A DNA stretch of 64,000 bases. Origin: Neobacillus niacini. GTDB taxonomy: Bacteria > Bacillota > Bacilli > Bacillales > Cytobacillaceae. The notes under the pieces were generated by a model that saw only the letters and a list, made by a program, of their open reading frames with translations, had not been told where the DNA came from and searched no databases. The stretch lies in assembly GCF_023715785.1 (NCBI RefSeq), contig NZ_JAMBOX010000002.1, forward strand, positions 542,404 through 606,403, written 5' to 3'. Made by a program: the position numbers and the translations under genes. Below, in pieces: positions 16,660-26,110 of this stretch (positions are counted from its first letter, which is position 1; each line of letters starts with the position of its first letter).

Positions 16660-17625
16660 TCATACCAGATGGCAAGCAACCGAATGTCCTGATTCATCGG
16701 TAGCCAACTCGGGCCGGACTTGTCGGCAAATGTCCTTTGCCAAAGGACATCTCGTATGAAAAGCGCAGCCTAGAGGCGGATTGGCCGGATTTGGCACATC
16801 ACCGCGTAAAATGATGCGCTCCGATTTGTTAACCGGATCGGGAACTGGAACCGCCGAAAGCAGTGCTTTTGTATAGGGATGTTTTGGATTTTCATAAAGC
16901 TGGTCACTAGTGGCTATTTCCACAAGCCGGCCAAGATACATCACCCCTACCCGGTCGCTTATATGCCGAATGACCCCTAAATCATGGGAGATAAATACAT
17001 AGGTGAGATGGAATTGTTCCTGGAGCTCTTGCAAGAGATTTAAAACCTGTGATTGGATGGAGACATCAAGTGCGGATACGGGCTCATCGGCTACAATCAG
17101 TTTAGGTCGGACGGCAAGGGCACGTGCAATGCCAATCCTTTGCCGCTGGCCGCCGCTAAATTGATGCGGGTAGCGTAAAGCGGCATAAGTATCGAGACCG
17201 ACAGTTTCTAACAGTTCTTGAACCTTCTGCTTTCTTTCTTTAGAATCAGACATCCCGTGAACCTTTAATGGCTGTTCAATAATTTGTTGGATTGTATAGC
17301 GCGGATTAAGCGAACCAAACGGATCCTGAAAAATCATTTGGATATCCTTTCGGATTTTCCGCATATCCTTTCTGGATAAGGCCGTCAAAGAGATGCCATT
17401 AAATTGGATGCTGCCTTCAGTTGGCTCTATCAATCTCAAAAGCATCCGCCCTGTCGTTGACTTGCCGCAGCCCGACTCGCCGACAAGACCGAACGTTTCT
17501 CCTTTTTCGAGAGAAAACGAAACATCATCCACGGCCTTTACATCACCGACTTTTCGGCCGAATACCCCTCCGGAAATCGGAAAGTATTTTTTTAGATTGT
17601 CAACTTTTAATAAGGTTTCCGCCAT
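16660..17625 (-). CDS. Oligopeptide/dipeptide ABC transporter ATP-binding protein (OppF/DppF type)
   Basis: The ATPase shows Walker [10 protein letters not shown], signature [15 protein letters not shown], Walker [13 protein letters not shown] and the switch His in FISHDLG. The C-terminal oligopeptide-transporter domain carries the Cys cluster [15 protein letters not shown], which in relatives binds an Fe-S cluster or metal. I chose the ATG at 17625 ([16 protein letters not shown]) because AGGAGGAGG lies upstream; the longer frame adds 40 unrelated residues. It overlaps the preceding ATPase gene by 26 nt. Confidence 0.93.
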   Translation of the reverse strand: MAETLLKVDNLKKYFPISGGVFGRKVGDVKAVDDVSFSLEKGETFGLVGESGCGKSTTGRMLLRLIEPTEGSIQFNGISLTALSRKDMRKIRKDIQMIFQDPFGSLNPRYTIQQIIEQPLKVHGMSDSKERKQKVQELLETVGLDTYAALRYPHQFSGGQRQRIGIARALAVRPKLIVADEPVSALDVSIQSQVLNLLQELQEQFHLTYVFISHDLGVIRHISDRVGVMYLGRLVEIATSDQLYENPKHPYTKALLSAVPVPDPVNKSERIILRGDVPNPANPPLGCAFHTRCPLAKDICRQVRPELATDESGHSVACHLV

Positions 17626-18610
17626 ATTGGCCCTCCTCCTGACTGGCATGAAGAAAACAGCGTACACCATGTGACGGAGAGGCCGCGACCATCTCCGGCG
17701 TGGCTTTGTGGCATCTGTCAAAAGCATGCAGACATCTTGGCGCAAACAGGCAGCCCTGCTTTAAGGTGCCAGGCTTTGGAACCGAGCCTGGAATGGAATA
17801 AAGTTTCCTCTTTTTGAATCTGACATCCGGAATTGATTTAATCAGGCCGATGGTATAGGGGTGCTTCGGCAGTTGAAAAATATCGTTTACAAAGCCTTCC
17901 TCGACAATTTTTCCGGCATACATAACAGCTACCCGGTCACAAACCTCGGCAACAACCCCCAAATCATGCGTAATTAAAATAATTGAAGTTTTTAGTTCCT
18001 CATTAAGCTTTTTCATCAAGTCGAGTATTTGTGCCTGAATCGTTACATCAAGAGCTGTTGTCGGTTCATCAGCAATCAATACCTGAGGCTCACAGACTAA
18101 AGCCATGGCGATCATCACGCGCTGGCACATTCCCCCAGATAATTGATGGGGATAGGAATGAATCAGTTCCTCGGCCCTCGGCAGTCCCACCCGTTTTAAT
18201 ATATCAACAGCCATTTTCAGCGCTTCCTGTTTGGACATTTTGGCATGAGTTCGAATCGCCTCCATTAACTGGTTTCCAATTGTAAACACTGGGTTGAGTG
18301 AAGACATCGGTTCCTGATAGATCATGGCGATGTCGTTCCCGCGTATTTCCCTCATCCGTTTAGCTGAAACCTTGGTTAAATCTTCATTTCTGAACAGGAT
18401 TTCGCCGCCAACAATTTTCCCGTTCTGCGCTGGAACAAGTCCCATAATGGATAAGGATGTCACACTTTTCCCACACCCTGATTCACCGACAATGCCCAAA
18501 ATTTCCCCTTCTTTCAAATGAAACTTCACCCCATCCACCGCCGGGATTTCCCCATCTGGTGTAAAAAATGAAGTACGCAAATCTTTCACCTCAAGTACGG
18601 AACCGGTCAA
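17600..18610 (-). CDS. Oligopeptide/dipeptide ABC transporter ATP-binding protein (OppD/DppD type)
   Basis: First gene of the transporter operon. Walker A is GESGCGKSV, the signature is [15 protein letters not shown], Walker B is [11 protein letters not shown], and the C-terminal domain ends with the Cys motif [17 protein letters not shown] set the start at TTG 18610: AAGGAGGTGGG stands 3-6 nt before it, and the upstream ATG would place that Shine-Dalgarno sequence inside the gene. The product pairs with the OppF-type ATPase as a heterodimeric motor. Confidence 0.92.
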   Translation of the reverse strand: MTGSVLEVKDLRTSFFTPDGEIPAVDGVKFHLKEGEILGIVGESGCGKSVTSLSIMGLVPAQNGKIVGGEILFRNEDLTKVSAKRMREIRGNDIAMIYQEPMSSLNPVFTIGNQLMEAIRTHAKMSKQEALKMAVDILKRVGLPRAEELIHSYPHQLSGGMCQRVMIAMALVCEPQVLIADEPTTALDVTIQAQILDLMKKLNEELKTSIILITHDLGVVAEVCDRVAVMYAGKIVEEGFVNDIFQLPKHPYTIGLIKSIPDVRFKKRKLYSIPGSVPKPGTLKQGCLFAPRCLHAFDRCHKATPEMVAASPSHGVRCFLHASQEEGQYGGNLIKS

Positions 18611-18747
18611 AAACCCACCTCCTTGCATGATTTTAGATGGTTGTCCATATTAAAATATATATTCTGATAATTTAAACCTATACCGAATTGTTTATTTTAA
18701 TTGGTCGGATAGACCTATCATATCGGGTCTTTGTTTTTGAAGATTAA

Positions 18748-18778
18748 ATAAAAATCCCCACATACAGTATGCGGGGAT
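18748..18778 (-). terminator. Terminator of the methyltransferase gene
   Basis: A 12-bp stem (ATCCCCACATAC / GTATGCGGGGAT, one mismatch, single-nt loop) is followed by a U-rich run on the minus strand. Confidence 0.8.
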
Positions 18779-18796
18779 CATAGTGTCAGACTCTGT

Positions 18797-19558
18797 CTAT
18801 ATTTTTTGGGCGATACAAAACATTTCTGCAAAATCTGTCGGTATAGTTTTTTCTGGGTTCTTGTTTACATCGAATCTCATTCTTTCCAACCCTTCATGAT
18901 AGTCAGAATCATTTATCAATGTTAACACGGATATATCCCTGTTTTCGGCGAAATGCAGATAATCGGCAACCTTTAATTCTTCCATTTTGTACTCTATTTT
19001 TAAATTAGCTTGGAAGCCCCTTGCAGTCAGTTCATGAAAGAGAACTTCTTTATTCCAAAACCGTTTCAGGTCTTCATAATGGGCGGACGGAAAGTAATGA
19101 TAAACCCACCATTTGGTCATATCATGAATTGCAATATTATGATATTTATATATGCCGCCAATTCTTAAAACCCGTTCAATTTCCTTCAAGGCCTGCTCTT
19201 TTTTACCATAATGGTGAAAGGCATAATTATTGGAAATGAAATCAAATGTTCCAGGCTGATATGGCATATTTTCAGCATAGCCTTTGACAAATATGGCCTG
19301 GTCGATCTTTTCCTTTGCCTTCGTTAACATTGCCTCCGATGCATCAATCCCGTGCCATCGAATCGGGTAATCGACAAATGCCTTCATTTGCTTTACTAGA
19401 TATAGCCCGGTGCCGCACGATAAATCTAATACATGGTATTCTGATTGCTGATGGTTATCGATATATTCTCTCAAATCTTGGTCAAATCTGATTTCCTCAC
19501 TTCGATATTGGTTTTTGTCATATTTATCGGCAATCGATGAGTAATTTGTTATTTTCAT
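18797..19558 (-). CDS. Class I SAM-dependent methyltransferase
   Basis: A 253-residue protein with the Rossmann methyltransferase core. Motif I is VLDLSCGTGLYL (about residues 43-54), the acidic loop is WHGIDASEAML, motif II is FDFISNNYAFHH and motif III is ALKEIERVLRIGG, the pattern of Methyltransf_11/UbiE-type enzymes. The acceptor is unknown. It is monocistronic with its own terminator; nearby genes give no hint of a pathway. Confidence 0.85.
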   Translation of the reverse strand: MKITNYSSIADKYDKNQYRSEEIRFDQDLREYIDNHQQSEYHVLDLSCGTGLYLVKQMKAFVDYPIRWHGIDASEAMLTKAKEKIDQAIFVKGYAENMPYQPGTFDFISNNYAFHHYGKKEQALKEIERVLRIGGIYKYHNIAIHDMTKWWVYHYFPSAHYEDLKRFWNKEVLFHELTARGFQANLKIEYKMEELKVADYLHFAENRDISVLTLINDSDYHEGLERMRFDVNKNPEKTIPTDFAEMFCIAQKI

Positions 19559-19630
19559 AATTGGCTCCTTTCTTCTAATGGAGACTATTGATTTAGTCTA
19601 TGAATAACCTTTATGAATTATCCCGGACAT

Positions 19631-19670
19631 AAAAAAGGCGGATACCATTAGTGTTTGGTATCCGGCTTTT
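19631..19670 (-). terminator. Terminator after the Crp/Fnr remnant
   Basis: A stem around GGATACC / GGTATCC with GC-rich base and A/T-runs on both sides follows the stop at 19683. Confidence 0.7.
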
Positions 19671-19682
19671 AGTTTGATAGGT

Positions 19683-20012
19683 TTACAATAGCAACAGCTC
19701 ATCCAGGTTCAATATTTCAATTTTTCTGTGTGGTCTTTGTTTGATCATGCCTGCTGATTCAAAATCAGTCAGCTTTCGGCTTATCGTTTCCGGCGTTGTT
19801 CCCAAATAGGATGCCAGCTCCTTCTTGCTCAATGGCAATGTTATTTCGGTTGGACTGACCTCATAATCCAAGCATTCTGCCAAAAATAGGGCTAGCCGCG
19901 TTTCTACTTTTTCTGTAGCAAAACGGGCCGTTTGCTTTTCGGACTGCTCCAATCGCTTAGAAAACTCGGTTAAAATTTTTTCGTCTTTTTTGAAAAAATA
20001 GTCCAGCCTTCT
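19683..20012 (-). pseudogene. Crp/Fnr family regulator, C-terminal remnant
   Basis: Only the end of a Crp/Fnr-type regulator remains: the dimerisation helix (ILTEFSKRLEQSEKQTARFA) and the winged helix-turn-helix with LPLSKKELASYLGTTPETIS and RKLTDFESAGMI. The cyclic-nucleotide-like sensor domain, about 130 residues, is missing. A TTG at 19952 could give an 89-residue product, but the frame continues unbroken upstream into the tail of the ATPase remnant with no good start. This looks like a deletion that joined two genes. A DNA-binding fragment could still be made. Confidence 0.75.
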
Positions 20013-20014
20013 TT

Positions 20015-20404
20015 TTAAAATCTGGGTGCGGTCTGACCCACACTTAGAGCCTTTTTTCTGCGATGGTTAAATCTAATCAAGCGCATCGCATTCAAGATGA
20101 CCAAGAGGACGCTTGCTTCGTCGATAAACATGCCGGATGCCAGATGAACCGAACCTAATAAGAACCCCGCCAATAACAGGAAGACAATTCCGACGGCGAA
20201 AAACATGTTTTGCTTGATATTGCGGAGGGTCGCCTTTGCTAACGAGTAGGCATGCGACAGTTGTAGTAACCGATCCGCCATTAACACGACATCAGCAGTT
20301 TCCATTGAGACGTAGGTTCCTCCCTTTAAAACGACACTGGTTGGGGAAATTTTTATTAAAGAAGCAGCTGTCAATCGCCTATACACAAAGGGGACAGCCT
20401 TCAT
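20015..20404 (-). pseudogene. Heavy-metal P-type ATPase, C-terminal remnant
   Basis: The readable part (about residues 29-105) is the end of a P1B-type ATPase: GGTYVSMETADVVLMADRL (end of the P domain), AKATLRNIKQNMFFAVG and the last two membrane helices, ending EASVLLVILNAMRLIRFN. Everything upstream (metal-binding, A domain, CPC helix, DKTGT phosphorylation site) is absent, and the first 20 or so residues are degraded. It cannot transport. It abuts the Crp/Fnr remnant. Confidence 0.8.
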
Positions 20405-20440
20405 ATTCTATAGCAAGTCCAGTTTAAGGAGGCTTTCTTG

Positions 20441-20689
20441 ATGGAGTTAAATTATCAAAATGCTCAACGGTTGAAGGGAAAAGTGATTCAGTATAGAAAT
20501 AAAGAGGGAGAGATGGTCATCGGCCGAGTTGCAAATGTCAGAAAAGATGGGCTTGAGATTGAGGAATTAAGTACTCACCAGCCCTCCGAAGGATACGGAT
20601 TCGGTTTTTGGGGCCCAGGACCATTTTTTAGACCGCCTGTTTTCTTTCCGTTTGTTGGTTTTGGTATCGGATTTCCATTTTTCTGGTAA
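20441..20689 (+). CDS. Small protein with a beta-barrel-like N-terminus and Phe/Pro/Gly-rich tail
   Basis: An 82-residue protein starting at ATG 20441, with AAGGAGG 8 nt upstream. The N-terminal 45 residues (LKGKVIQYRNKEGEMVIGRV) look like a small SH3/KOW-like barrel. The C-terminal 35 residues are almost only Gly, Phe and Pro (YGFGFWGPGPFFRPP), a composition seen in small Bacillus proteins that coat surfaces or bind membranes. I do not recognise a named family. A terminator follows directly. Confidence 0.7.
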   Translation: MELNYQNAQRLKGKVIQYRNKEGEMVIGRVANVRKDGLEIEELSTHQPSEGYGFGFWGPGPFFRPPVFFPFVGFGIGFPFFW

Positions 20690-20703
20690 TGTGGAACATT
20701 AGA

Positions 20704-20731
20704 AAGCCCTCAATCACGAAATTGAGGGCTT
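20704..20731. terminator. Bidirectional intrinsic terminator
   Basis: An 11-bp perfect stem (AAGCCCTCAAT / ATTGAGGGCTT) with a 6-nt loop lies between the + small gene and the minus-strand sstT. Confidence 0.85.
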
Positions 20732-20741
20732 GTTTTGTATG

Positions 20742-21980
20742 TTATGCTGCTTTTCGAATTTCAATTTTTTTGCCGTCTTTACGCCATTTTTTAAACTCTG
20801 CTGCTGCTGTAAATAGTACGTCGGTTGAAGAGTTAAGCGCCGTTTCAAAGGAATCTTGTAAGACACCGATGATAAATCCTACCCCTACTATTTGCATTGC
20901 CACATCATTCGGGATACCGAATAAGCTGGCTGCAAGAGGGATTAATAATAAGGAACCGCCGGCAACACCAGACGCCCCGCAAGCACACACTGCCGATAAC
21001 ACGCTCAGGATGATGGCTGTCGGAATATCCACTGTAATTTCTAGAGTATGAACCGCTGCCAATGTTAAAACTGATATTGTCACCGCCGCACCGGCCATAT
21101 TGATGGTCGCACCTAATGGAATCGATATAGAATAAGTATCCTTATCCAATTGTAATTTTTCGGCTAATTTCATATTTACAGGAATATTCGCCGCCGAGCT
21201 CCGTGTAAAAAATGCAGTAATGCCACTTTCTTTTAAACACATGAACACAAGTGGATAAGGGTTTTGGCGAATTTGTGTGTAGACGATGATTGGATTGATG
21301 ACTAGAGCCACAAATAGCATGCAACCAATCAACACGACCAATAACTTGCCATAGCTTAAGAGAGACTCAAGCCCATTAGTTGTTATAGATTCAATGACAA
21401 GACCCATAATCCCAAGCGGGGCAAACTTGATTACCCATGTAACGACTTTGGAAACGGCATCAGAAAAATTGGTAATCACAGTCTTTGTCGTATCGGGAAC
21501 ATTTCTTAAGGCAAATCCAAGGACGATTGCCCAGGTCAAAATACCGATATAGTTGGCATTGTAAATCGCTTTTACCGGGTTATCGACAACGTTCATAAGT
21601 AACGTTTTTAGAACCTCGACAACACCGCCTGGGGCTGATACACCCTCAGCCCCTTTTGCAAGTGATAAGCTAACAGGGAACATAAAGCTGACAATAACAG
21701 CGATCAATCCTGCTAAAAAGGTGCCTATAAGATATAGGGAAATAATGGATTTCATATTCGTTTGGTGACCGCTTTTATGTTGTGCGATGGCCGCCATAAC
21801 TAGGAAGAACACCAATACCGGGGCGACCGCTTTTAAGGCCCCAACAAACAAAGAACCGAAAATAACCAATGGCTGAGCCGCTGCTGGAACCGCCACAGTT
21901 AAAATAATACCAATTATCAAACCAATAGCGATTTGTTTGACCAGGCTAATTTGATTCCATTTTTTCAAAAGATTTTTCAT
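20742..21980 (-). CDS. sstT: Serine/threonine:sodium symporter SstT
   Basis: A 412-residue member of the dicarboxylate/amino acid:cation symporter family. The N-terminus [20 protein letters not shown] matches the SstT subgroup. Helical hairpin 1 carries the serine-rich tip [11 protein letters not shown], and helix 7 carries [10 protein letters not shown] (the NMxGA sodium/substrate motif). SstT imports L-serine and L-threonine with Na+. The start has a GGGGGG RBS, and a sigma-A promoter lies upstream. Confidence 0.93.
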   Translation of the reverse strand: MKNLLKKWNQISLVKQIAIGLIIGIILTVAVPAAAQPLVIFGSLFVGALKAVAPVLVFFLVMAAIAQHKSGHQTNMKSIISLYLIGTFLAGLIAVIVSFMFPVSLSLAKGAEGVSAPGGVVEVLKTLLMNVVDNPVKAIYNANYIGILTWAIVLGFALRNVPDTTKTVITNFSDAVSKVVTWVIKFAPLGIMGLVIESITTNGLESLLSYGKLLVVLIGCMLFVALVINPIIVYTQIRQNPYPLVFMCLKESGITAFFTRSSAANIPVNMKLAEKLQLDKDTYSISIPLGATINMAGAAVTISVLTLAAVHTLEITVDIPTAIILSVLSAVCACGASGVAGGSLLLIPLAASLFGIPNDVAMQIVGVGFIIGVLQDSFETALNSSTDVLFTAAAEFKKWRKDGKKIEIRKAA

Positions 21981-22047
21981 AGAAGTCCCCCCGTTTGAAT
22001 AATATTATCATTTTTCTCTTTTAACCTACTTTTACAATTGTAGTTGT

Positions 22048-22076
22048 ATTATAAAGAATATTTAAATATCTCACAA
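22048..22076 (-). promoter_or_regulatory. Sigma-A promoter of sstT
   Basis: Minus-strand -35 TTGTGA (22071-22076) and -10 TATAAT (22048-22053) are separated by 17 nt. The predicted leader is about 60 nt. Confidence 0.75.
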
Positions 22077-22124
22077 TATTTTTATTTGTATTTAAGTATA
22101 ATAAAAATATTCCAAATTTTCTTT

Positions 22125-22164
22125 TTAAAAAATCCACCTAAGCCGTGCATAAGCTCAGGTGGAT
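22125..22164 (-). terminator. Terminator of prs
   Basis: Stem ATCCACCT / AGGTGGAT with a 17-nt loop, followed on the minus strand by a run of six U. Confidence 0.8.
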
Positions 22165-22173
22165 ATTTTCATT

Positions 22174-23124
22174 CTATTCGAATAATGGACTTACCGCTTT
22201 TTCATTATGGACACGGTCAATTGCTTCGGTAAGCAATGGTGCAACTGATAAGACCTTGATTTTTCCATTAGGATATTCTTCCGGCAATGGAATCGTGTTG
22301 GTAACCACTAATTCCTGCAGGGCAGACGCTTCGATCCTGTCAATGGCCGGCCCTGATAGGACAGGGTGTGTGCAGCAGGCATAAACGGCCTTTGCCCCCT
22401 TCTCCATCAAGGCTTGGGCACCAGACGTAATTGTACCGGCAGTATCAATTAAATCATCAACAATAATACAATTTTTCCCTTCAATATTACCGATAATATG
22501 CATGATATCCGACTCATCGTGTTCTGGACGGCGCCGGTCAATCAAAGCGATCGGAGCATGTAATACCCCAGCCAATTTTCTTGCCCTGGTCACTCCTCCA
22601 TTATGCGGCGAAACAACAACAACATTATCCAATGCTTTTTTCTCAAAATACTCCGAGAGGATTGGAAGTCCTGTCAAATGTTCCACTGGTATATCAAAAA
22701 ACCCTTGGGTCTGTGGTGCATGAAAGTCTAGGGTCAGCACCCTGTGAGCGCCTGCCGTCTCCAAAAGATTGGCAATGAGTTTGGCGGTAATCGGCTCACG
22801 CGACCTAGCTTTTCGGTCTTGGCGCGCATAGCTGAAGTACGGCATTACAACGTTTATTGTCTGGGCTGAGGCACGTTTAAGCGCATCAATCATAATGAGA
22901 AGCTCCATAATGTGTTCGTTGCTTGGTTGTGAAGTGGATTGGACGAGAAATACCTCGCTGCCTCGGACACTTTCTTCGATTGAAATTTGAACTTCGCCGT
23001 CACTAAAGTGCTTCACGGAGCAATTTCCCAATTCACAGCCTAACAGCGCTGCCATTTCTTTAGCCAACTCACGATTTGAATTTAAGGTAAACATCTTAAA
23101 ACCTTTTTTTAGTTGATACGACAC
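22174..23124 (-). CDS. prs: Ribose-phosphate pyrophosphokinase paralogue
   Basis: This 316-residue enzyme makes PRPP from ribose-5-phosphate and ATP. It aligns by eye along its whole length with B. subtilis Prs: [33 protein letters not shown], the ribose-phosphate loop [16 protein letters not shown] and [13 protein letters not shown]. The pyrophosphate loop reads [14 protein letters not shown] instead of the usual [14 protein letters not shown], so the normally conserved Asp is His. The gene is not beside glmU or a ctc-type gene as the main Bacillus prs is, so it is probably a second copy. GTG start with GGAGG; a -10 TATAAT lies at 23158-23163. Confidence 0.9.
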   Translation of the reverse strand: MSYQLKKGFKMFTLNSNRELAKEMAALLGCELGNCSVKHFSDGEVQISIEESVRGSEVFLVQSTSQPSNEHIMELLIMIDALKRASAQTINVVMPYFSYARQDRKARSREPITAKLIANLLETAGAHRVLTLDFHAPQTQGFFDIPVEHLTGLPILSEYFEKKALDNVVVVSPHNGGVTRARKLAGVLHAPIALIDRRRPEHDESDIMHIIGNIEGKNCIIVDDLIDTAGTITSGAQALMEKGAKAVYACCTHPVLSGPAIDRIEASALQELVVTNTIPLPEEYPNGKIKVLSVAPLLTEAIDRVHNEKAVSPLFE

Positions 23125-23262
23125 GTTTCTGCCTCCATAAATATGTATTCGAACACTATTATATCTTATTTGACATAATTTTTATAATCCTAATTCTTCA
23201 AAAGAAGGAAAAAACGTGTTTGTTGGAGAAAATATTAAAGAATTTTAAAATGGGGTGGGTAC

Positions 23263-24090
23263 ATGCTGACAGAGAAACAACTTCAAGAAATTAAGTCGCT
23301 TCAAGAGATTTGTGAGAAAGATGGCGGATTTCAGCTAAAGCTGAATGATGATATGCTGGCAAATCGGTCCGAAAACCGCATGGAAGACTTTTTTCATTAT
23401 CAGGATGGGCAGCTTGTCGGTTTTCTCGGCTGTTATGGGTTTGGAAGTAAGGTGGAAATTTGCGGAATGGTCCACCCGGACTATCGCCGCAAGGGAATTT
23501 TCACTGGATTGCTTGAAAAGGGCATTGAGGAAGCGAAGAAACAGGGAGCAGAAGTGATTCTGTTAAATGCGCCAACAGGTTCGCAATCGGCAAAGGAATT
23601 TTTTAAAAATATGCCTTGTGAGTTTCACGTTGCGGAATACCAAATGCAATGGCAGCAAAAGGAGTTAATAGTGGATCCGGCAATCATTGTAAGGCCGGCC
23701 GTTTCACAAGAGGATTTCGAGGCGAAAATTCAGCTTGAGGTGTTATGCTTCGGGATAAAAGAGGAAGATGCACGCGAAGTTGAAGGCATGCTGTGGGATT
23801 CTCGGACTGACGCAATGCTGATTATTGAAGTAGATGGAAAAATAGCCGGGAAAATCCGTGTCGCCGAATCGAATGGAGAAGCGTGGATTTTCGGATTTGC
23901 TGTTTTCCCAGAACTGCAGGGCAAGGGTATCGGCCGCAAAGCGCTATCAAAAGTGGTCATGATGGAGCATGAAAAAGGACTGCCAATTTTTCTCGAGGTA
24001 GAGGCGAAGAATGCCCATGCCCTAGGACTCTATGAATCATGTGGATTTAAGAGCTATCATTCGCAGGACTATTATAAGTACCAATTTTAG
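23263..24090 (+). CDS. GNAT N-acetyltransferase, tandem-domain
   Basis: 275 residues with two GNAT folds. The first (about 1-140) has the acetyl-CoA loop MVHPDYRRKGIFTGLLEKGI; the second (about 145-275) has FAVFPELQGKGIGRKALSKV, also an intact R/Q-x-x-G-x-G/A loop, and ends ALGLYESCGFKSYH. Both loops look functional, unlike many double-GNAT proteins in which one half is degenerate. Substrate unknown. ATG with a GGGGTGGG RBS. Confidence 0.85.
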   Translation: MLTEKQLQEIKSLQEICEKDGGFQLKLNDDMLANRSENRMEDFFHYQDGQLVGFLGCYGFGSKVEICGMVHPDYRRKGIFTGLLEKGIEEAKKQGAEVILLNAPTGSQSAKEFFKNMPCEFHVAEYQMQWQQKELIVDPAIIVRPAVSQEDFEAKIQLEVLCFGIKEEDAREVEGMLWDSRTDAMLIIEVDGKIAGKIRVAESNGEAWIFGFAVFPELQGKGIGRKALSKVVMMEHEKGLPIFLEVEAKNAHALGLYESCGFKSYHSQDYYKYQF

Positions 24091-24126
24091 AAAATCGGGT
24101 GGCCTACTGAGAGCCACCCGATTTTT
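24091..24126. terminator. Bidirectional intrinsic terminator
   Basis: A 13-bp stem (AAAATCGGGTGGC / GCCACCCGATTTT) with a 9-nt loop lies between the GNAT gene (+) and the end of the sigma-54 operon (-). Confidence 0.85.
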
Positions 24127-24128
24127 CG

Positions 24129-24566
24129 CTAAATGTTTTCTTTTTTTATCAAAGCTTTAGAAATCCCAACAATGCACGTTTCCCCCGTTTGCTTGACGGT
24201 GGACTGCTTAACGGTCACAACGCCTGTTCCATTCCCTTTATCCTCAAGGTCAATCACTTCGAGTTCGACATGAATCGTATCGTTTATAAATACGGGTTGG
24301 ATAAACCGAAGCTTATCAATTCCGTAATTGGCAATCACAATGCCAGGTTCCATTTTGGTCAGACCCACCCCGAAGGAGAGGACAAGCATGCCATGGGCAA
24401 TCCTCTGCTTAAAAAAGGACTGCTTGGCAAATTCGATATCCGTGTGGAGCGGGTAATAATCACCGGTCAGTGCGGAAAACATGACAAGGTCGGTCTCGGT
24501 GATGGTCCGGCCCCGGGACTTCCACTTCTCGCCTTTTTCAAAGTATTCAAAATACTTATCGTACAT
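24129..24566 (-). CDS. MaoC family (R)-specific enoyl-CoA hydratase-like protein
   Basis: A 145-residue single hot-dog domain with the MaoC hydratase motif DLVMFSALTGDYYPLHTD (catalytic Asp and His) followed by KQRIAHGMLVLSFGVGLT. It should hydrate or dehydrate an enoyl/hydroxyacyl-CoA. It is the last gene of the nine-gene operon and its start overlaps the AMP-ligase stop by 11 nt. With the crotonase-type hydratase at the head of the operon, this gives two unrelated hydratases in one pathway. Confidence 0.88.
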   Translation of the reverse strand: MYDKYFEYFEKGEKWKSRGRTITETDLVMFSALTGDYYPLHTDIEFAKQSFFKQRIAHGMLVLSFGVGLTKMEPGIVIANYGIDKLRFIQPVFINDTIHVELEVIDLEDKGNGTGVVTVKQSTVKQTGETCIVGISKALIKKENI

Positions 24567-26085
24567 TAGTATTCCCCTTTCTCAACACGGTTTTTAAAAT
24601 TTTTCCGGTGGCATTCCGTGGCAGTGCCGACACAATCTCCACCATCTTCGGCATTTTAAACCGGGCGATTTTTCCATCAAGGAACTTCTCCAAATCTATC
24701 ACCGTCAGCGGCTGGCTGTCGTCCTTTAACGCGACCACCGCTTTAATCGACTCGCCCCATTTTTCATCCGGGTAACCGATGATCGCGGCTTCGCGAATAT
24801 TTGGATGGCGAAACAGGACCTGCTCAATTTCAATCGGATAGACGTTTTCCCCGCCGGTAATAATCATGTCCTTCTTGCGGTCGACGATGTAAATAAAGCC
24901 CTCCTCATCAAATTTAGCCAGGTCGCCAGTATAGAACCACCCGTTTTTAATTGCCTCTTTTGTTGCTTCCGGCTTGTTCCAGTAGCCAACCATGACATTC
25001 GGTCCATTGACAATCAACTCACCCACCTCGCCTGGCCTCACATCCCGGTCAAGCGGATCGACAATCCGGACTGTCGTATGCATCGGCTCCTTACCTACCG
25101 AGCCGTTTTTGCGGATCGTATTTTCCTTATCCAGAATGCTGACAAACGGCGCCGTTTCCGTCAGGCCGAACCCTTCATAAAATGGAATCCCCCGCTTTTG
25201 GAAAAATTCAATCACCGTAATCGGACACGGAGCCCCACCGGAGACAGCAAACTGGAGCGAAGAAATATCATACGCCTCAAAATTGGGAACGCTCATTAAC
25301 GCCTGCCACATGGCTGGGACAAGGAACAAAGACGTCACCTGTTCATCATTGACTTTTTGTAAAATCTTCACAGGGTCAAAGATGTCAATCAAAATGTTGG
25401 CCCCGCCCTTATAAACCAACGGCAGGGTGAACACGCTCATGCCGCCAATATGGAACATCGGTGCTGCCGCCAGCGTGATATCCGTATAATCCACAGGGGT
25501 ATTATGAATAAAGTTGATCGCATTCCACTGGGTATTACCGTGACTCAGCAGCGCGCCTTTTGGCCTCCCAGTTGTACCAGATGTATACATCATTAAATGA
25601 ATATCATCGAGCGCGATATCATAACCAGGTTCCTCTGGAGATGCATTCTCAAGTAGATTTTCGTATGGCAAATCAGCTTCATGAGGCTGGGTTCCGACGT
25701 GAATATATTGCAACAAACAGGTGTCTTTTGTCCGCAGTTGGTCAACCAGCGGCCTCATCCGAAAATCATACATAAAATGGTAGGCCCTCGAGTCATTGAC
25801 AATATAAAGAACCTCCTCCACACTCAGGCGGAAGTTAATCGGTACAAAGATGGCCCCAATTTTAGCACAGGCAAACACTGCTTCGAGCATTTCATTCGTG
25901 TTCAACAGCAGCGCGTCGACCCGGTCCCCCTTCCTGACCCCCAACCCAAGCAGGGCATTTGCAAGCCGGTTAACCCGTTCATTAAACTGTGCGTAGGTAA
26001 ACCGCTTCTCGTTATAAACCACCGCAAGTCTGTCCGGCCGAACCTTACAATGTTTGACAAGCCAACTTCCAATTCCCTTTACCAA
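24556..26085 (-). CDS. Acyl-CoA synthetase (AMP-forming ligase)
   Basis: A 509-residue adenylate-forming enzyme that activates a carboxylic acid to its CoA thioester. Motifs in order: MYTSGTTGRPKGALLSHG (ATP loop, about residue 170), GFGLTETAPFV, YTGDLAKFDEEGFIYIVDR (hinge and ribose-binding Asp) and the catalytic Lys in RNATGKILK near the C-terminus. Together with the dehydrogenases and the carboxylase it would provide the entry step of the pathway. Substrate chain type cannot be read from sequence. It lies 25 nt after the carboxyltransferase gene. Confidence 0.92.
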   Translation of the reverse strand: MVKGIGSWLVKHCKVRPDRLAVVYNEKRFTYAQFNERVNRLANALLGLGVRKGDRVDALLLNTNEMLEAVFACAKIGAIFVPINFRLSVEEVLYIVNDSRAYHFMYDFRMRPLVDQLRTKDTCLLQYIHVGTQPHEADLPYENLLENASPEEPGYDIALDDIHLMMYTSGTTGRPKGALLSHGNTQWNAINFIHNTPVDYTDITLAAAPMFHIGGMSVFTLPLVYKGGANILIDIFDPVKILQKVNDEQVTSLFLVPAMWQALMSVPNFEAYDISSLQFAVSGGAPCPITVIEFFQKRGIPFYEGFGLTETAPFVSILDKENTIRKNGSVGKEPMHTTVRIVDPLDRDVRPGEVGELIVNGPNVMVGYWNKPEATKEAIKNGWFYTGDLAKFDEEGFIYIVDRKKDMIITGGENVYPIEIEQVLFRHPNIREAAIIGYPDEKWGESIKAVVALKDDSQPLTVIDLEKFLDGKIARFKMPKMVEIVSALPRNATGKILKTVLRKGNTNVR

Positions 26086-26110
26086 TCCACAACACCCCTA
26101 TTTTTAAAAA

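Noticed and set aside
17626..17745. Longer N-terminus of the OppF-type ATPase
   Set aside because: The extra 40 residues are antisense-like Arg-rich sequence inside the preceding gene; a strong RBS supports the ATG at 17625.
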